A program made the translations under genes and the position numbers. 64,000 bases of DNA from Coriaria nepalensis (lineage: Eukaryota > Streptophyta > Magnoliopsida > Cucurbitales > Coriariaceae): assembly GCA_027186245.1 (NCBI GenBank), contig CP114500.1, positions 196,001 to 260,000 on the forward strand, given 5' to 3'. Positions 39,001 to 50,445 of the stretch are shown here, one piece after another; the first letter of the stretch is position 1; every line of letters starts with the position of its first letter. The notes below the pieces were generated by a model. It was not told where the DNA came from, made no database searches, and saw nothing but the letters and a program-made list of their open reading frames with translations.

Positions 39001-41497
39001 CCTCCTCAATCTCCAGAAGTATGTACTGAATAGTGTCAGAAAATCAGAATCAGAACAAGAGGTTCATGGTAATATATATTGCATCAACTGTATAAAAACC
39101 ATACTATGTACCTACTGCAAACATTTTTAAGTGAACAAAGTAAGTAATGCAAGCAAACAAGTATCAAAACAACTATGTACAAACATTACTTCTTCAGATG
39201 AGTACACATATAGCAATTCGTGGTCCACTTAATTGCGCTTGAATGCAGATTCTCAAACCTAGATATTATACTAAAAACAAAAATAAATCCATATATCTAA
39301 CAAGTAGAGTGAATGAAATTCTCAATGAGCTAATGTTCTTGATCCATCACAGTATTAATGGTCAGACTCCAATTTAGAAATCAAGACAAGTGTTAAAGTT
39401 CTCCTTGCTTCTGGTTGCTGTTGGTATTGGCTACTTTAATCAGATCCAGCATTGATCAACCTCAAAAGCATAGCTATTCTCATACATATTTTACGTGCAA
39501 CCAAAGAAGAAAAACTCAATTATAAGAGAAGACCAAGTTGAGCAGCAACAGTACAAGATGATCAGTGTGCATCATGTCATTTGCTCAGTGGATTGATATT
39601 ACCATCGAGATACATCACCTCAGTCATTACAACAAGACACTGCAAGATATCTTGTGATAATAGTTCCAAATAATTTAGGATTGAAAGTTGGAAATTTAGG
39701 GTGTGTTTCAGCTAAGGGTATTGAAAATATGCCCAAGAATCACAAAGCATCAGACTACATATACCTCACGTATTATGTGTGGGTTCATTTTATACAGTAA
39801 GGCACAGTGAAAATATGTACACCAAAGCTCCTAAATCAGAGAAGAGAATAAAGAACATACCTTCCCATCATCTGTAACACTAGATGAAAATAGATATTTA
39901 GGATTTTCAGAATCTTTCCAACATAAAATATCTTCTGATTGATCTGTCCCCAAGAAGTGATAGTACAACTCATGATACAGATTAGAGTTGGTCTCTGTCC
40001 CAGCATCTATATCTTCCCCCTCTCTACATAAGAAGTTTATTATAAATAACCATTGAATTTGTCATCAAAAAACACCATAAACTGCACATAACCCAATCAT
40101 CTCACAGATGACTTAATCTTGTAATAAAAAAACATTAGAGGTTCCTCGAGTTCTTCAGATTTCATATATGCTCTCATAAATTACTATTTTTAATCTTAAA
40201 GTAACTCCAATGACATCATGTAACCCAAATACAACATTAAGGAGTGAGATAATCCGCACCAAATACTCACTTGGGAGCTGGATAGCGGCTGTAGAAAAAA
40301 CCTCTGCTATCATGTGTCCAACTAATAGATGAAAACTTAACCTGAAACACATCAAGTGATTGAGTCAACCTTTCAGTAAATATTTCGTAATCTTTTTAAT
40401 CTGTATGTACTTTTCATTCTGAGCCAAGAATAGAATTAAGTCAGTTTACTAGGAAAACACACCCAAACTAAATTTTCAAGCTCAACTTTCTTGCCTTCAA
40501 CTCGAATTACTTTAATTGTCACCCAATCACTACCACTCGAACTAAGTCCGTAAGCCACATACTTAGCATCCTCACTAACTGATAGAGTGCTCAAGGAAAC
40601 CGTTCCATCTTCGCTAAGTGCATTGGGATCGAGCAGAACTTCAGGTTCTCCATCTAAACTTTCCTAAGAGTCGGGAACAATAAAATATGATATGTATAAT
40701 TAAATTCTAGCTAGCAGACCTGTAAAATCAAAGGTGAACGTAGTGATGTAAAATCAAATTCTAGCTGACCTGCACATAGAGAACACTCTGTGGTTGAAGC
40801 CCGGTGTTATGGAAGAAAAAATACTTATCCCCACGCCTAAACGGTGGTTCGTAACGCGGATGATCATAAAGCTTTGTGATACTCTCACGAAGCTTTTCTT
40901 TGGCATCACATTTCAGAAGCACCGAATCCGTTAGTTCCACCTGCTTCTGTACGAAATCCTTCACTTCTTCCGCGTCAGGATCCTCAAGCCTAAAATATTA
41001 AGACCTTCGATAAATTTGACCACATAAAGTTCCAATCACAAGGTGTTCTCTTAATAAAATAGTATCGATTTAAAAAAAGAAGTAATTCCTCGACATAATT
41101 ATCGACTAAACACCGGAATGCACATTTACCGGCAAACGATTACGCAAGATATTGACTAAAAAGCTTTCCTCTCAAGAAAAAATTAGGGCGTAAAGAAAAT
41201 TAGATTGCATTACCATCGGTAAGGATCCACGATCTTAATACCATGGTAGTCGTCGACGACGGACTCGTCTCTCCGAACAGAAGGATACTTGAAATGTTCG
41301 TCAAGAACACGGATCGAACCCATTCTATGGCTAGGCGATGTAGAATGAGATAAGGAGGAAGGACAGGGTCTGAACTGTTTAGAACGAGATGTAGGAGTGA
41401 TTATATTATTGAGTGGGAAGCGATGATGGCTTAATGTAGAAGGAAGACTTTGAAGGCGAGGAAGGATGGCGAGCACGTGACGTGTATGTGTGAACAT
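36041..41497 (-). CDS. POP: Prolyl oligopeptidase (S9A serine peptidase)
   Basis: Cuts short peptides after proline. Twelve exons give 789 aa: 41214-41497, 40770-40989, 40463-40663, 40271-40341, 39861-40023, 38432-39025, 37507-37887, 37321-37396, 37188-37251, 36513-36648, 36193-36306, 36041-36106; all GT-AG. The N-terminal beta-propeller is followed by the alpha/beta-hydrolase domain with catalytic Ser in [11 protein letters not shown], Asp in [13 protein letters not shown] and His in [22 protein letters not shown] and [17 protein letters not shown] are typical. From the first ATG a 58-residue Ser/Arg-rich leader precedes [20 protein letters not shown]; the second ATG (41323) gives the standard 731-aa cytosolic enzyme. 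The leader could target an organelle (inference). Confidence 0.95.
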
Positions 41498-42394
41498 TGT
41501 GGCCACTTCGTGCGGTCGTCCTTATAAATCTCCTGATCTATTTGCTCGCCTCACTGCCTTCATCTTCGCGGCAGTGTCGTCATTTTGTTGCTACAATGTG
41601 TGTGTGTGAGTGTGTGTGTGTGGGGTCCTTTTTCAAGATAAATATTAAAAATTATACTTTTAATTATTTAAAATATAAAATAATATATTAATTTTCATAA
41701 TTCAAATTATTTTAAATGATATTATTTTTTTCATAATTTAAATCGATTAAAATAATATTTTAATTTTATTCACTAAAATTTTAACGATTCATTATATTAT
41801 TATCAATCACACTCATCCTTCCATTAAAAATAAATTTTGCTATTAAAATACCGTTCCCAGCACACCCCCCCCCCCCCGCCCGATAATTGTGCAGTCCGTA
41901 GTCCTTACTTCCTTTAGCCGGATACGGGATTTTGACTAGTTTGATAGTTATAACGTAGATGTGGCATAGAAGACAAGTTGATTGGCTGATACTGTATTAA
42001 TTGTGATACGTAATCATTTTGACCGGATCCCAACCTTACCGCGACCGGATTCCAACTTCACGATAGCACACCAAATAGATGATTGTAATGTTAATTACTG
42101 TGTTAGCCATACACACAATCAAAGATTTGAAGTTGAATTCTTTACATAAATCTCTTGGAAAAGAGTATCAATTATCACACAATCAAAGATTTGAAGTTGA
42201 ATTCTTTACATAAATCTCTTGGAAAAGAGTATCAATTATCACACAATCAAAGATTTGAAGTTGAATTCTTTACTTTTCTTGTTCTGCTTCATCTTTCCCA
42301 TTCTGTTTACAAAAAAAAAAAGAAGCTCTGTTCAAGAATTCAAGATCTGTGCTGTGTTCATAAGATTCTTCAACTCTGCAAAAGTATAATTGAT
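41498..42394. other. Intergenic with AT-rich DNA, a C run and a 64-bp repeat
   Basis: POP promoter side, then very AT-rich DNA (41640-41830), a 13-base C run (about 41866-41878) and the 64-bp tandem repeat just upstream of the RopGEF relic. A TG microsatellite lies at 41596-41621. No gene. Confidence 0.55.
42113..42273. repeat. 64-bp tandem repeat, about 2.5 copies
   Basis: The unit begins ACACAATCAAAGATTTGAAG and contains CTCTTGGAAAAGAGT, an inverted repeat. Copies start at 42113, 42177 and 42241 and are essentially identical, so expansion is recent. It directly precedes the RopGEF relic. Confidence 0.9.
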
Positions 42395-43761
42395 GAAGGA
42401 ATGTTGTTCGCAAAGCTTTTGCTTGGAGAAGACATGTCAGGTGGAGGGAATGGTGTTTGTACAGCTCTGGCCATATCCAATGCCATCACTAATCTGTCAG
42501 GTATGTTTGTTCATCTAGTTTAGTAGAGGATTTTGGACCCATTTTGAATTTAGCAGCTGATTTGAATCTGAATTTCACAGCTACTGTGTTTGGGGACCTT
42601 TGAGGTGATGGTTACTCAGACGGCGGTCCCATCTTCGTATCAGCATCCCGGCACTCAAGAAGCTCGATGCGATGCTACTTAGCATTCTCGACGGATTCTG
42701 TGATTCCGAGTTTTATTACGTTGAGTGGGGAGTAATCTTTTCAGGTGGGGTCGATAGTGATATGGATCGCTCGTTCTCTTTGCAGTCTTCATCGTCTGGA
42801 AGACCTTCGTTTAAGCACGAAGAGAAATGGTGGCTCCCTTTTCTTAAGGTGCCACCAAATGGTCTGTCTCAACAAGCGAGGAAGAGGTTGCAGCAGTGCA
42901 GAGATTGCACTAATCAGATCCTTAAGGCTGCCTTGGCTATTAACAGTAATGCCTTGGCTGAGATGGAGGTTCCATCTGCATATTTAGACAACTTACCAAG
43001 GGAAATGCACAATTCTTTCTTCCAAATGGGAGTCCGTTTTTTTTTCACGCTAAATTGAAATTCTAGTATGGTGTTTGCTTGATGCTAATTCTTAGAATGG
43101 GAAAGCTTGTTTGGGGGAGATCTTATACCGGTACATAACAGCAGATCGGTTCTCGCCCGATTCTCTTCTTGATTACTTGGACCTGTCATCTGAAAATACC
43201 ACCTTAGAAATAGCAAACAGGATAGAGGCTGGTGTGCATATGTGGAGGAAGAAAAACTTGAAATGGCATTCGATTCATGCCAAGAAATCCGGGAAGCCAT
43301 CTTGGGGTGGTAAGGTAAAGGGCCTTGTTAGTGACATAGAAAGAAGCAAGATTCTAGCACGTCGAACTGCTTTGTTAGGATCCACCCCAAGATTCTAGCA
43401 CGTGGAAGAGCCTTGTTAGGATCCAATTTCCTAGCCTCCCACAAACTGCTTTGGACATGAACAAGATTCAATACAACAAGGTAAGAAGATCGGTTAATGT
43501 TATATAAACTAAGAACACTGTGTTTGAAATGATGAACAAGGGTAGAACCGACGTCGTCTCATTTTTTACAGGACGTGGGGAAGTCAATCCGAGAGAGCTA
43601 TTCAAGGGTGATGGAGAGCTTGGCGTTCAACATTGCGGCAAAGATCTGACGATTTTATATACGTAGACGACGCCACTAAACAGAGGGCTGCTGCTGAGTC
43701 TGTGTCTTCTTCATGTTTGCACGATGAGCATGGAAGGTTGGGTGGCGCAGCATCTGTCTAG
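42395..43761 (+). pseudogene. RopGEF (PRONE domain) relic
   Basis: PRONE proteins activate plant Rho-type (ROP) GTPases. Preserved pieces: [20 protein letters not shown] with [56 protein letters not shown] and RKRLQQCRDCTNQILKAALA; LGEILYRYITADRFSPDSLL; DLSSENTTLEIANRIEAG; LDMNKIQYNK; ESYSRVMESLAFNIAAKI; YVDDATKQRAAA. About 40 residues of the PRONE core (from WKLEPL to GGGTY in relatives) are deleted, and the frame shifts after EVMVTQ, near 43030-43100, near 43390 and at 43648. A 43-bp internal tandem duplication (AGATTCTAGCACGT repeated, about 43350-43437) adds damage. Some exon borders still carry GT/AG. Cannot make a working GEF. Confidence 0.9.
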
Positions 43762-45880
43762 ACAGAAGTGCATGTCTCCAAGCCCGTTCTCCATTCAATC
43801 ATCTTATTGTACCTCTCCCTTCCCATTACCAACCGATATCAATTCGAAGAGCGATCCAACTGACTAGCTTGATGAAAATCTAGAAACCTTTTCGTTTACA
43901 TAAATGAGGTACTGTCACGATGTTTAGTTGTGTTGGATCATAGTTCATGCGCTGATCTTTTTAAGGTCGGATGAAGTTCGAACTTCAAGAATCAAAGACC
44001 TTATGTAAACGGATGATAGCCGAAGTATCAGGTCACTATAGGATCGGATACCAAGATGCCTAAAAAATTCCAACAAACTATTAACCATATGAATATTACA
44101 TAATTGACAAAAATAAATAAATAATATTATTAAAGATCGACATACATACGTAAAGATATATTAATAATCATTAATAAACATAATAAACATAATTATTTTC
44201 TATTTTGTAAGTTATATCTGGATTAGCGGTATCTCATTTTCTGTTTTACAAATTGTAGCTGGATGTTGAGGATCATTAGCTTCAACAAGTTGTAAATGTA
44301 ATGCCACTATCTCGATTGGGGATGATTTAGAGGTGTAATAAGAGATATAATTACTGTAGCCGACGTCAGAATGGTGAATGGAGTGGGAAGTTCTTTCTGC
44401 CAATATTTTTGACCTTTTAGAGGATGACTGTCGTATTTACATTAGTTTTATATAGTGCCCCATTTCTCACCAAAAGAGTTAGTGGTTCGGCCCAACACAG
44501 ACAGATAGCATTAAAAGCCCAATAAAAGATTTATAAAAGATATATAATCCTCTTAAAAATGAAACTGCAAGTCTAGGGCTAAACAAAGAGCCGGGGCTAA
44601 CAAATCAAAAGGGACATACATTGAAACCTTAAGTTTCCAGAAACCTAAATATTCAAGTAAGAAAAACTGCAGATCTGCATGGGAGTTAAAAGCTGTAAAG
44701 TAATGGTTTTACGACAATAAGAAAAGGCTGTGTAGACACGCGCCAGAACATAAACAGAGAGTTTTTTAAGTGCAGAAACTTTAGATTAATATAATAAGAT
44801 GTGTCAGTCATACAATCATGAGCCTACGTACATGGAGACTCGACAAGAGGGTCCAGACTACGGACAGTGACAGACAGTATTACTGCATTACGGAATCACT
44901 AAGGACTTCTATAGATTACAGGGTTATCAAATTATACAATAGGTTTAAAGGACAAAAAAAGAAAAAGAGCTGAACCTCGAAACAAATAATAACAATGATC
45001 AAAGTGAAGAAAGTGTATTAGAAACTGGCGTAGAATGAAATGTGGCAGACTAAGCATGCATGAAAGCCATGAGCACACTAACATCTTGTCATAATTTGTT
45101 TTCAGTAATTAACTTGATTATGCAAGCTATTCAAGGAACAATCTAATCTTATGATTCAATTTTACGGATTTAAATTCAACGGAACCATCATCATTTCAGC
45201 TACCTCAAACTGCTTCTAAATTCATTGGTCCTTTTTTGTTCCTATTTAGAAACCTGCAGAAGTGTATCATATGATTCCACGAGAGCTTACTTAAACCCTA
45301 GAAGAGAAAACTTCAAAAAAAAAAAAAACTGAAAGAGTAAATCGAGTATTTTTCTTTACCGTTCCCCAGGAAAGATAGATCTGAGTAAATCTCGGGTTCC
45401 AGATCAGCCTAGAATGCGGATAGACAGATACAATATCCACTTCAGAACAAGAGGGAGATATTAACAAGGAGTAACACAGAAAAAGGGAAAAAAAAAACTT
45501 CGAAAAAATCAGAAATTTATTGACAGCGCTCGCAACAAGTTGTCAGATTAAACCCAATCAAAACCTGCAAAATAACAAAATGAATAAACGCATCCAGAAG
45601 AGTTAGTGGAATCAGCAGAGTTAAACACATGCAGCTGAGATTAAAGTTAGGGCAATCGAGTATGAAAGCAGAAGGTCAATTTTCTCGGCAAGGAGTCATT
45701 TTTCTGCGGCTGCCATTGCATGATGGTCATTATGAATAACAATTAGCAAACCAGAGTCAACAAAGGAACAAAATATATTAATATATACTTAATTATTACC
45801 TGATGGCATGGGATACCTTCGTTTTCATCCATGCCGCGGAAAGTAGGTCTAGATTCTTATGTTATCACAAGAGTTTTACA
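43762..45880. other. Intergenic, probably includes the MIR394 primary transcript 3' part
   Basis: No protein gene recognised. MIR394 is on the - strand, so its transcript would continue leftward into this region; several A-rich tracts (for example 45316-45328) occur. Otherwise nothing distinct. Confidence 0.45.
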
Positions 45881-46024
45881 AAGAGAAGCCAACAGAGCTC
45901 AGTTGGCAGTATACCCACCTCCATATAAATTACGAAGTAAGGGGAAAGCAAACAGCAGGAGAGAGAGAGAGATTTATTGATGGGAGGTGGACAGAATGCC
46001 AATAAACTCTGTAAGAAACCCTTT
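45881..46024 (-). ncRNA. MIR394: MIR394 precursor hairpin
   Basis: The - strand at 45983-46002 is TTGGCATTCTGTCCACCTCC, identical to the conserved plant miR394. About 60 nt further along the same strand, 45901-45920 reads AGGTGGGTATACTGCCAACT, which pairs with it as the star strand and resembles known miR394*. Pairing extends past the duplex on the outer side (CAGAG on the 5' arm with CTCTG on the 3' arm). miR394 represses the F-box gene LCR and thereby supports stem-cell competence in the shoot apex (established). Its place between POP and AMY2 matches Arabidopsis MIR394B (At1g76135, from memory). An LCR target site alone would have no star strand, so this is the precursor. Confidence 0.95.
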
Positions 46025-46584
46025 GCTAAACCCCCATGAAAGCAGCAGCTCGTGATGAAAGCAGCAGCTCTGTAAGACCGATTGTGGCTTTATAAGACAA
46101 TCGGAATGGAGAGAGAGAGAGAGAGAGAGAATATATACAGGAGTGTAGAGAGGAAGATGGGGCTGTATTTAAGATGGTAAGCAGCATCAATGGTACAACA
46201 GTAAATGAGGAGAGAGAGATGGCGTATAGCTCTAGGTAATTAATAAATATGGTGGAAATTGGAAAGGATGGAGAGCAAAAGAAAATTGAAGAGTCCAAGG
46301 GAAAGAGGGATGGGGGATCATGACCTATGACCTATGACTTGTGAGAGGTGAAAGTCTGAAAGACAGGTAAACCACCAGATTGGATGGTTCATTCCTCAAG
46401 CCCTTTCAGTTTGAAGTGCACATTTTTAGATGGGATCAAAGAAAAAGTAATATTGGTTTGTTATTCCATTTCATCTCATCTTTCTTTTCTTCCCCCCCCT
46501 TCCTTTCTTCCATATCTTCTCTCTCTCTCTGCCATGAATATCTCTGTAACCGAAACTGGGTTTTCAAAAAATGACACAACCTTG

Positions 46585-46589
<5 letters not shown>

Positions 46590-46614
<25 letters not shown>
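46590..46614. repeat. (TA)n microsatellite
   Basis: About twelve uninterrupted TA units, read directly. Useful only as a length marker. Confidence 0.9.
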
Positions 46615-46619
<5 letters not shown>

Positions 46620-48806
46620 TTTTATAATTAAGAAAAAGCTTAAGGGAAAGCTTCCTTCTATATGTCAAGGATCACCTGTAGACAATATAGTATATGCTGT
46701 GCCCTACACTATATGGTATGGTGTGGGACAAACTGATTCTTAAGGAGGGGCCATATGTCATTCATCCGGGGGGCCTATATGTCTAGCTAAAGTGAGATTT
46801 TTTATGTTGATCGATGATCACAAGCCGTCTGATTGATCATAATAGTAACTTAAAACAAGCCGTGGTCGCATTAATCTCCAGGGACGATTAGTATAAATGT
46901 GACACAGCATGCAACAGTACTTGGACAGTCGTGTTGGAACGTCCATCTCTGTGTTGATTGGTGATAATAAGAGTTATGAGTTATCTAATCAATTAATTAA
47001 AAACTAAAGTCTTTCTTAGCTCGAGTTAGGTACAGACGTTTGGTCATGAATCTAAGTAATTAATTATCATCTGATCATCAGTGGATTCTGGGTCCGCCTC
47101 ACCTTCTTCGATGAAAAGGTTCCAACAACTTCTGATATTCAAGTTTCATTTTCTCGTTCTCTTCTTTCTTCTAATAAAACTCTTTAACATGAGAAAGTAG
47201 GGTTTGGAATAGGAACATAGGACATAGGCTTGCTTATACATAGCTGCAGTAGAAATTTCGCGGTGAGACCGCTGTTTATTGACTTCATAATGAACCCTTT
47301 GAAAACATAAGGCTCTGAAAATTATAGAAGTGGAGGAGGAATTTGGAATTATCTTGAAAAAGAAATTTCTTTTGGAATAAGCTTTACTACTGTACATTTC
47401 TTTGACGTTCTGAAAAAAAGTTTTATATTGCCGGCCACAGAATACGATCAGTCAATACAGAGAATGATGGCTCATCAGTCTTCCAACGTAAAGATGGACA
47501 AAAGAAGATAGCGTGTGGAAACGAGTATGAGATTTTATTTTCGCATGCATCATACAGCATTTGGTGATTTCTAATCAGCAGAATAAAAAAGTCAACCATT
47601 CAATTGCTTAACGACGACTTTTGATTTTGGAACATCATGCTTGTATGCTACTGATTCATACACAAAACTCTCTTTCTTGAGATGGGCCCTACAACTTCAC
47701 CATCGACCGTGGTATCCTAGGTATAACATGATATCAATCCTAACCCTAGCAACTCACTCATTAGTTATTAGCAACACCAGAATATAGTTATTGTCCCAGA
47801 GATGAAAAAGTTAAGAACCCCATTATTAAGATGCATTAAGATGTCACAAATGAAACAAGACCCAGTAACAGTAACTTGCACAATTGACACAGACACCAGA
47901 GAGAAAGAGATGGTTTGAAATCATCCCTTTTGTCGAGCGAAATGTCGCACTCATCACGCTCACAGGCCACACAACTACAACTCATCACGCTTTCTTTAAA
48001 ACGCTCACCTGCTCACTGGGCTTACCTTCCAACGAATATTAAATATTATTATTATTATTATTATTTAATTTAATGCTCCAAATCTACTTCCAACCATACA
48101 CAATCAATATTGGATTTCAAACTTCAAAAAAACTCAAAACTCTCGTTGCAACCATCAGTGAACTCGCATATTCATATTGGACCTTTTTTTTTTTTTTTTT
48201 TTTTTACCAAAAAAGAAAAGAAAAAGGCTCTCTTTTACTAGGCCCTGTGACTGTACAGACTACAGAGCAGCTAGCTGTGTTGCTGAGTTTTTTTTTTTTT
48301 TCTGTACCAAGTCATGATTGAAGCATGGGGACGATGAAGAATTAACAAAAGTTATTCTCCTCGCAAAACCATTTTAGTGTCCCTTCCCTCCTATTTATCC
48401 AACAGTAAAATTTTACTTCTGGTTATAACTTTCAACTTGAATAATAACTTTCTTTTTTTTTTCTTTTTATTAAAAAAAAGGAAAAAAAAAAACCTTCGAA
48501 CTTAGAACTCTAATCTGAATGAAGAAACCTTCTATCAATTTTCTACGTTTTTTTTTTCCCTTTGTCATGACTCATGAGCGAAGATACAGAAATTTCTAAA
48601 AAAACGTGCGTTGTAAGCGTTTAGAAGTTGGAAATGTGATGTGACTTTGGACTTTTAGAAGAAAAAGAAAAAGAAAAAGAAAAAAGTTTTAGTTCGTGAC
48701 CAAAATCTAAATCAATACAGGATCCGTGGAAAAAGTGGATGCGCTTAGAAGGTGTTCTTTTTATCAATGCATCTTTTAGTAAAATAGCTATATATATACA
48801 CATTTT

Positions 48807-48822
48807 CTTTTTTTTTCTTTTC

Positions 48823-48856
<34 letters not shown>

Positions 48857-48961
48857 CTTTTCTTTTCTTTTCTTTTCTTTTCTTTTCTTTTCTTTTCTTT
48901 TCTTTTCTTTTCTTTTCTTTTCTTTTCTTTTCTTTTCTTTTCTTTTCTTTTCTTTTCTTTT
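48807..48961. repeat. (TTTTC)n microsatellite, about 155 bp
   Basis: Pure pyrimidine on the + strand: about 30 units of TTTTC with one T-rich interruption near 48843-48857. Both strands stay open over the tract (FLFFS and KEKKR repeats), which is a by-product of the repeat, not a gene. Such tracts can adopt triplex (H-DNA) structure. Confidence 0.95.
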
Positions 48962-50445
48962 AGTTTGGTTGACAAGTTTTTCTTAGTTTCAAAGCCAAGA
49001 AAAAGTGAAGCTACGCAAGTCTGAAAATAACTACATGTTAGTAGCTAGTAGCTACTAGAGTACTTTTGCTTGCCACCATTTTCAATCATTATTAGTATTA
49101 GCTAAGTATTAGCGGTTCAAGCTATATACAAATTATATATATTTTATAATTCACTTTTCATAAGAACGATGGTCAATCATGCTCGTTAGTGCAAGTAATT
49201 AGATAGATGGAATGACTCCCATACTAGGATATGTGCATATCAATTATGATATTCTTAAAAAAAATTAAAAAATAAATCTAAGTTTTAATTTGGATATCTG
49301 TAAAGGTAGCTAAATTGTCCGGGAAAGTCACAACTCAACTCAAAAGGAATTTGAGATTATTATAAGCTGCTGGACTGTAATGAAAAACCCATTAAGACTA
49401 AGTTAGGTTCATTGCAGGTTGTGGCTTATTACGAACCACAAAAAGATAGAGGGCAAAAAAAAAAAAAAAAAAAGAAAGGGTATTCCATGGTCAGATCAGA
49501 GAAGTTAGTGGGGTTTGAGTTTCAAAACTGGAATGATGAGGCGTATGGCTAATGGGTTATGATGGCGAAATGGGGTTTTGATCTCTTTCCAGCACGTGAC
49601 ATTCTCTTTCATAGATGCATCCATTATTTATCAAATTCATACAAATCTAAATATTGCATTCCATAAAACTAAAGTGATGTCCATACAAGGTTCATGTGGT
49701 CTGGTTTACAATAAAGTAGAACTATAATGAATAATCAGTTTAAGAAAACGAGTTGTATTCACGAATACATTTTGATATCTTTCGATCAGGTGAATGAATG
49801 AATGAATGAATGAATACTCGAATACTATATAGTCTTACATTAAACAGACAACTTGGTCGGGTCCCATATGACGTGGCTTTGGTGCTTTGATTAATGGAAT
49901 TTGTAAAGTAAGTGTCCAAAGATCAAATATTCTTCGTTGGATGGGACCCAAACTTTTATTTAAATGTTCCTTTCTGCTTCGATTATATGATTGCCATTTT
50001 GTGTCTTGTGCCATTCAGCTATTTCATTAGATATTGGATTCCTCACCTTTTACATGTATAAAAAACAGCTTTTTGTTTTTTTTTTGTGCGTGGTCACTCA
50101 AAAAAGATAAAGAAAAGATAAAGTCAACTACGAATAGGAAAAAACAAAACACAACAATATGTCAATGTCTTATTATACTCCTCTCAACTGTCAAGTCAAT
50201 TCAACGGCATTTTATAAATTCCGTTTCCACTATAAAATTCCCAACGGTAGTTACAAACTGTTTCGCGAAAATTCTAGCAGAGACCAATTCGTCTATGTAA
50301 TAACTTTATAAAGATATATATCAAGCTGGGATCAGATGAAACTACAAATAACAAACATGCCATAGAAGAGCAGTGAATTCTGTTTCCACAACATCCAGAA
50401 GTTCAGGCTTTGCTAACAACCGATTATCATCGATATGAAAGCTTG

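Larger units (their letters stand above)
46025..50445. other. Gene-free stretch with microsatellites
   Basis: 4.4 kb with no protein gene recognised on either strand. The right side of MIR394 (its promoter) begins it, with GA repeats at about 46107-46130. Further on are a TA repeat (about 46590-46614), long T and A runs (48185-48205, 48289-48301, 49456-49473), the large (TTTTC)n tract and an AATG repeat near 49793-49815. The short open frames contain only repeat-derived or random sequence. Confidence 0.55.

Noticed and set aside
41300..41325. GGGTTCGATCC-like tRNA B-box on the minus strand
   Set aside because: It lies inside POP exon 1 (MGSIRV codons); no A-box or cloverleaf arms fit.
48739..48975. 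Open frames of 74-76 codons on both strands over the FLFFS/KEKKR repeats
   Set aside because: They are produced entirely by the (TTTTC)n microsatellite, which lacks stops in these frames.
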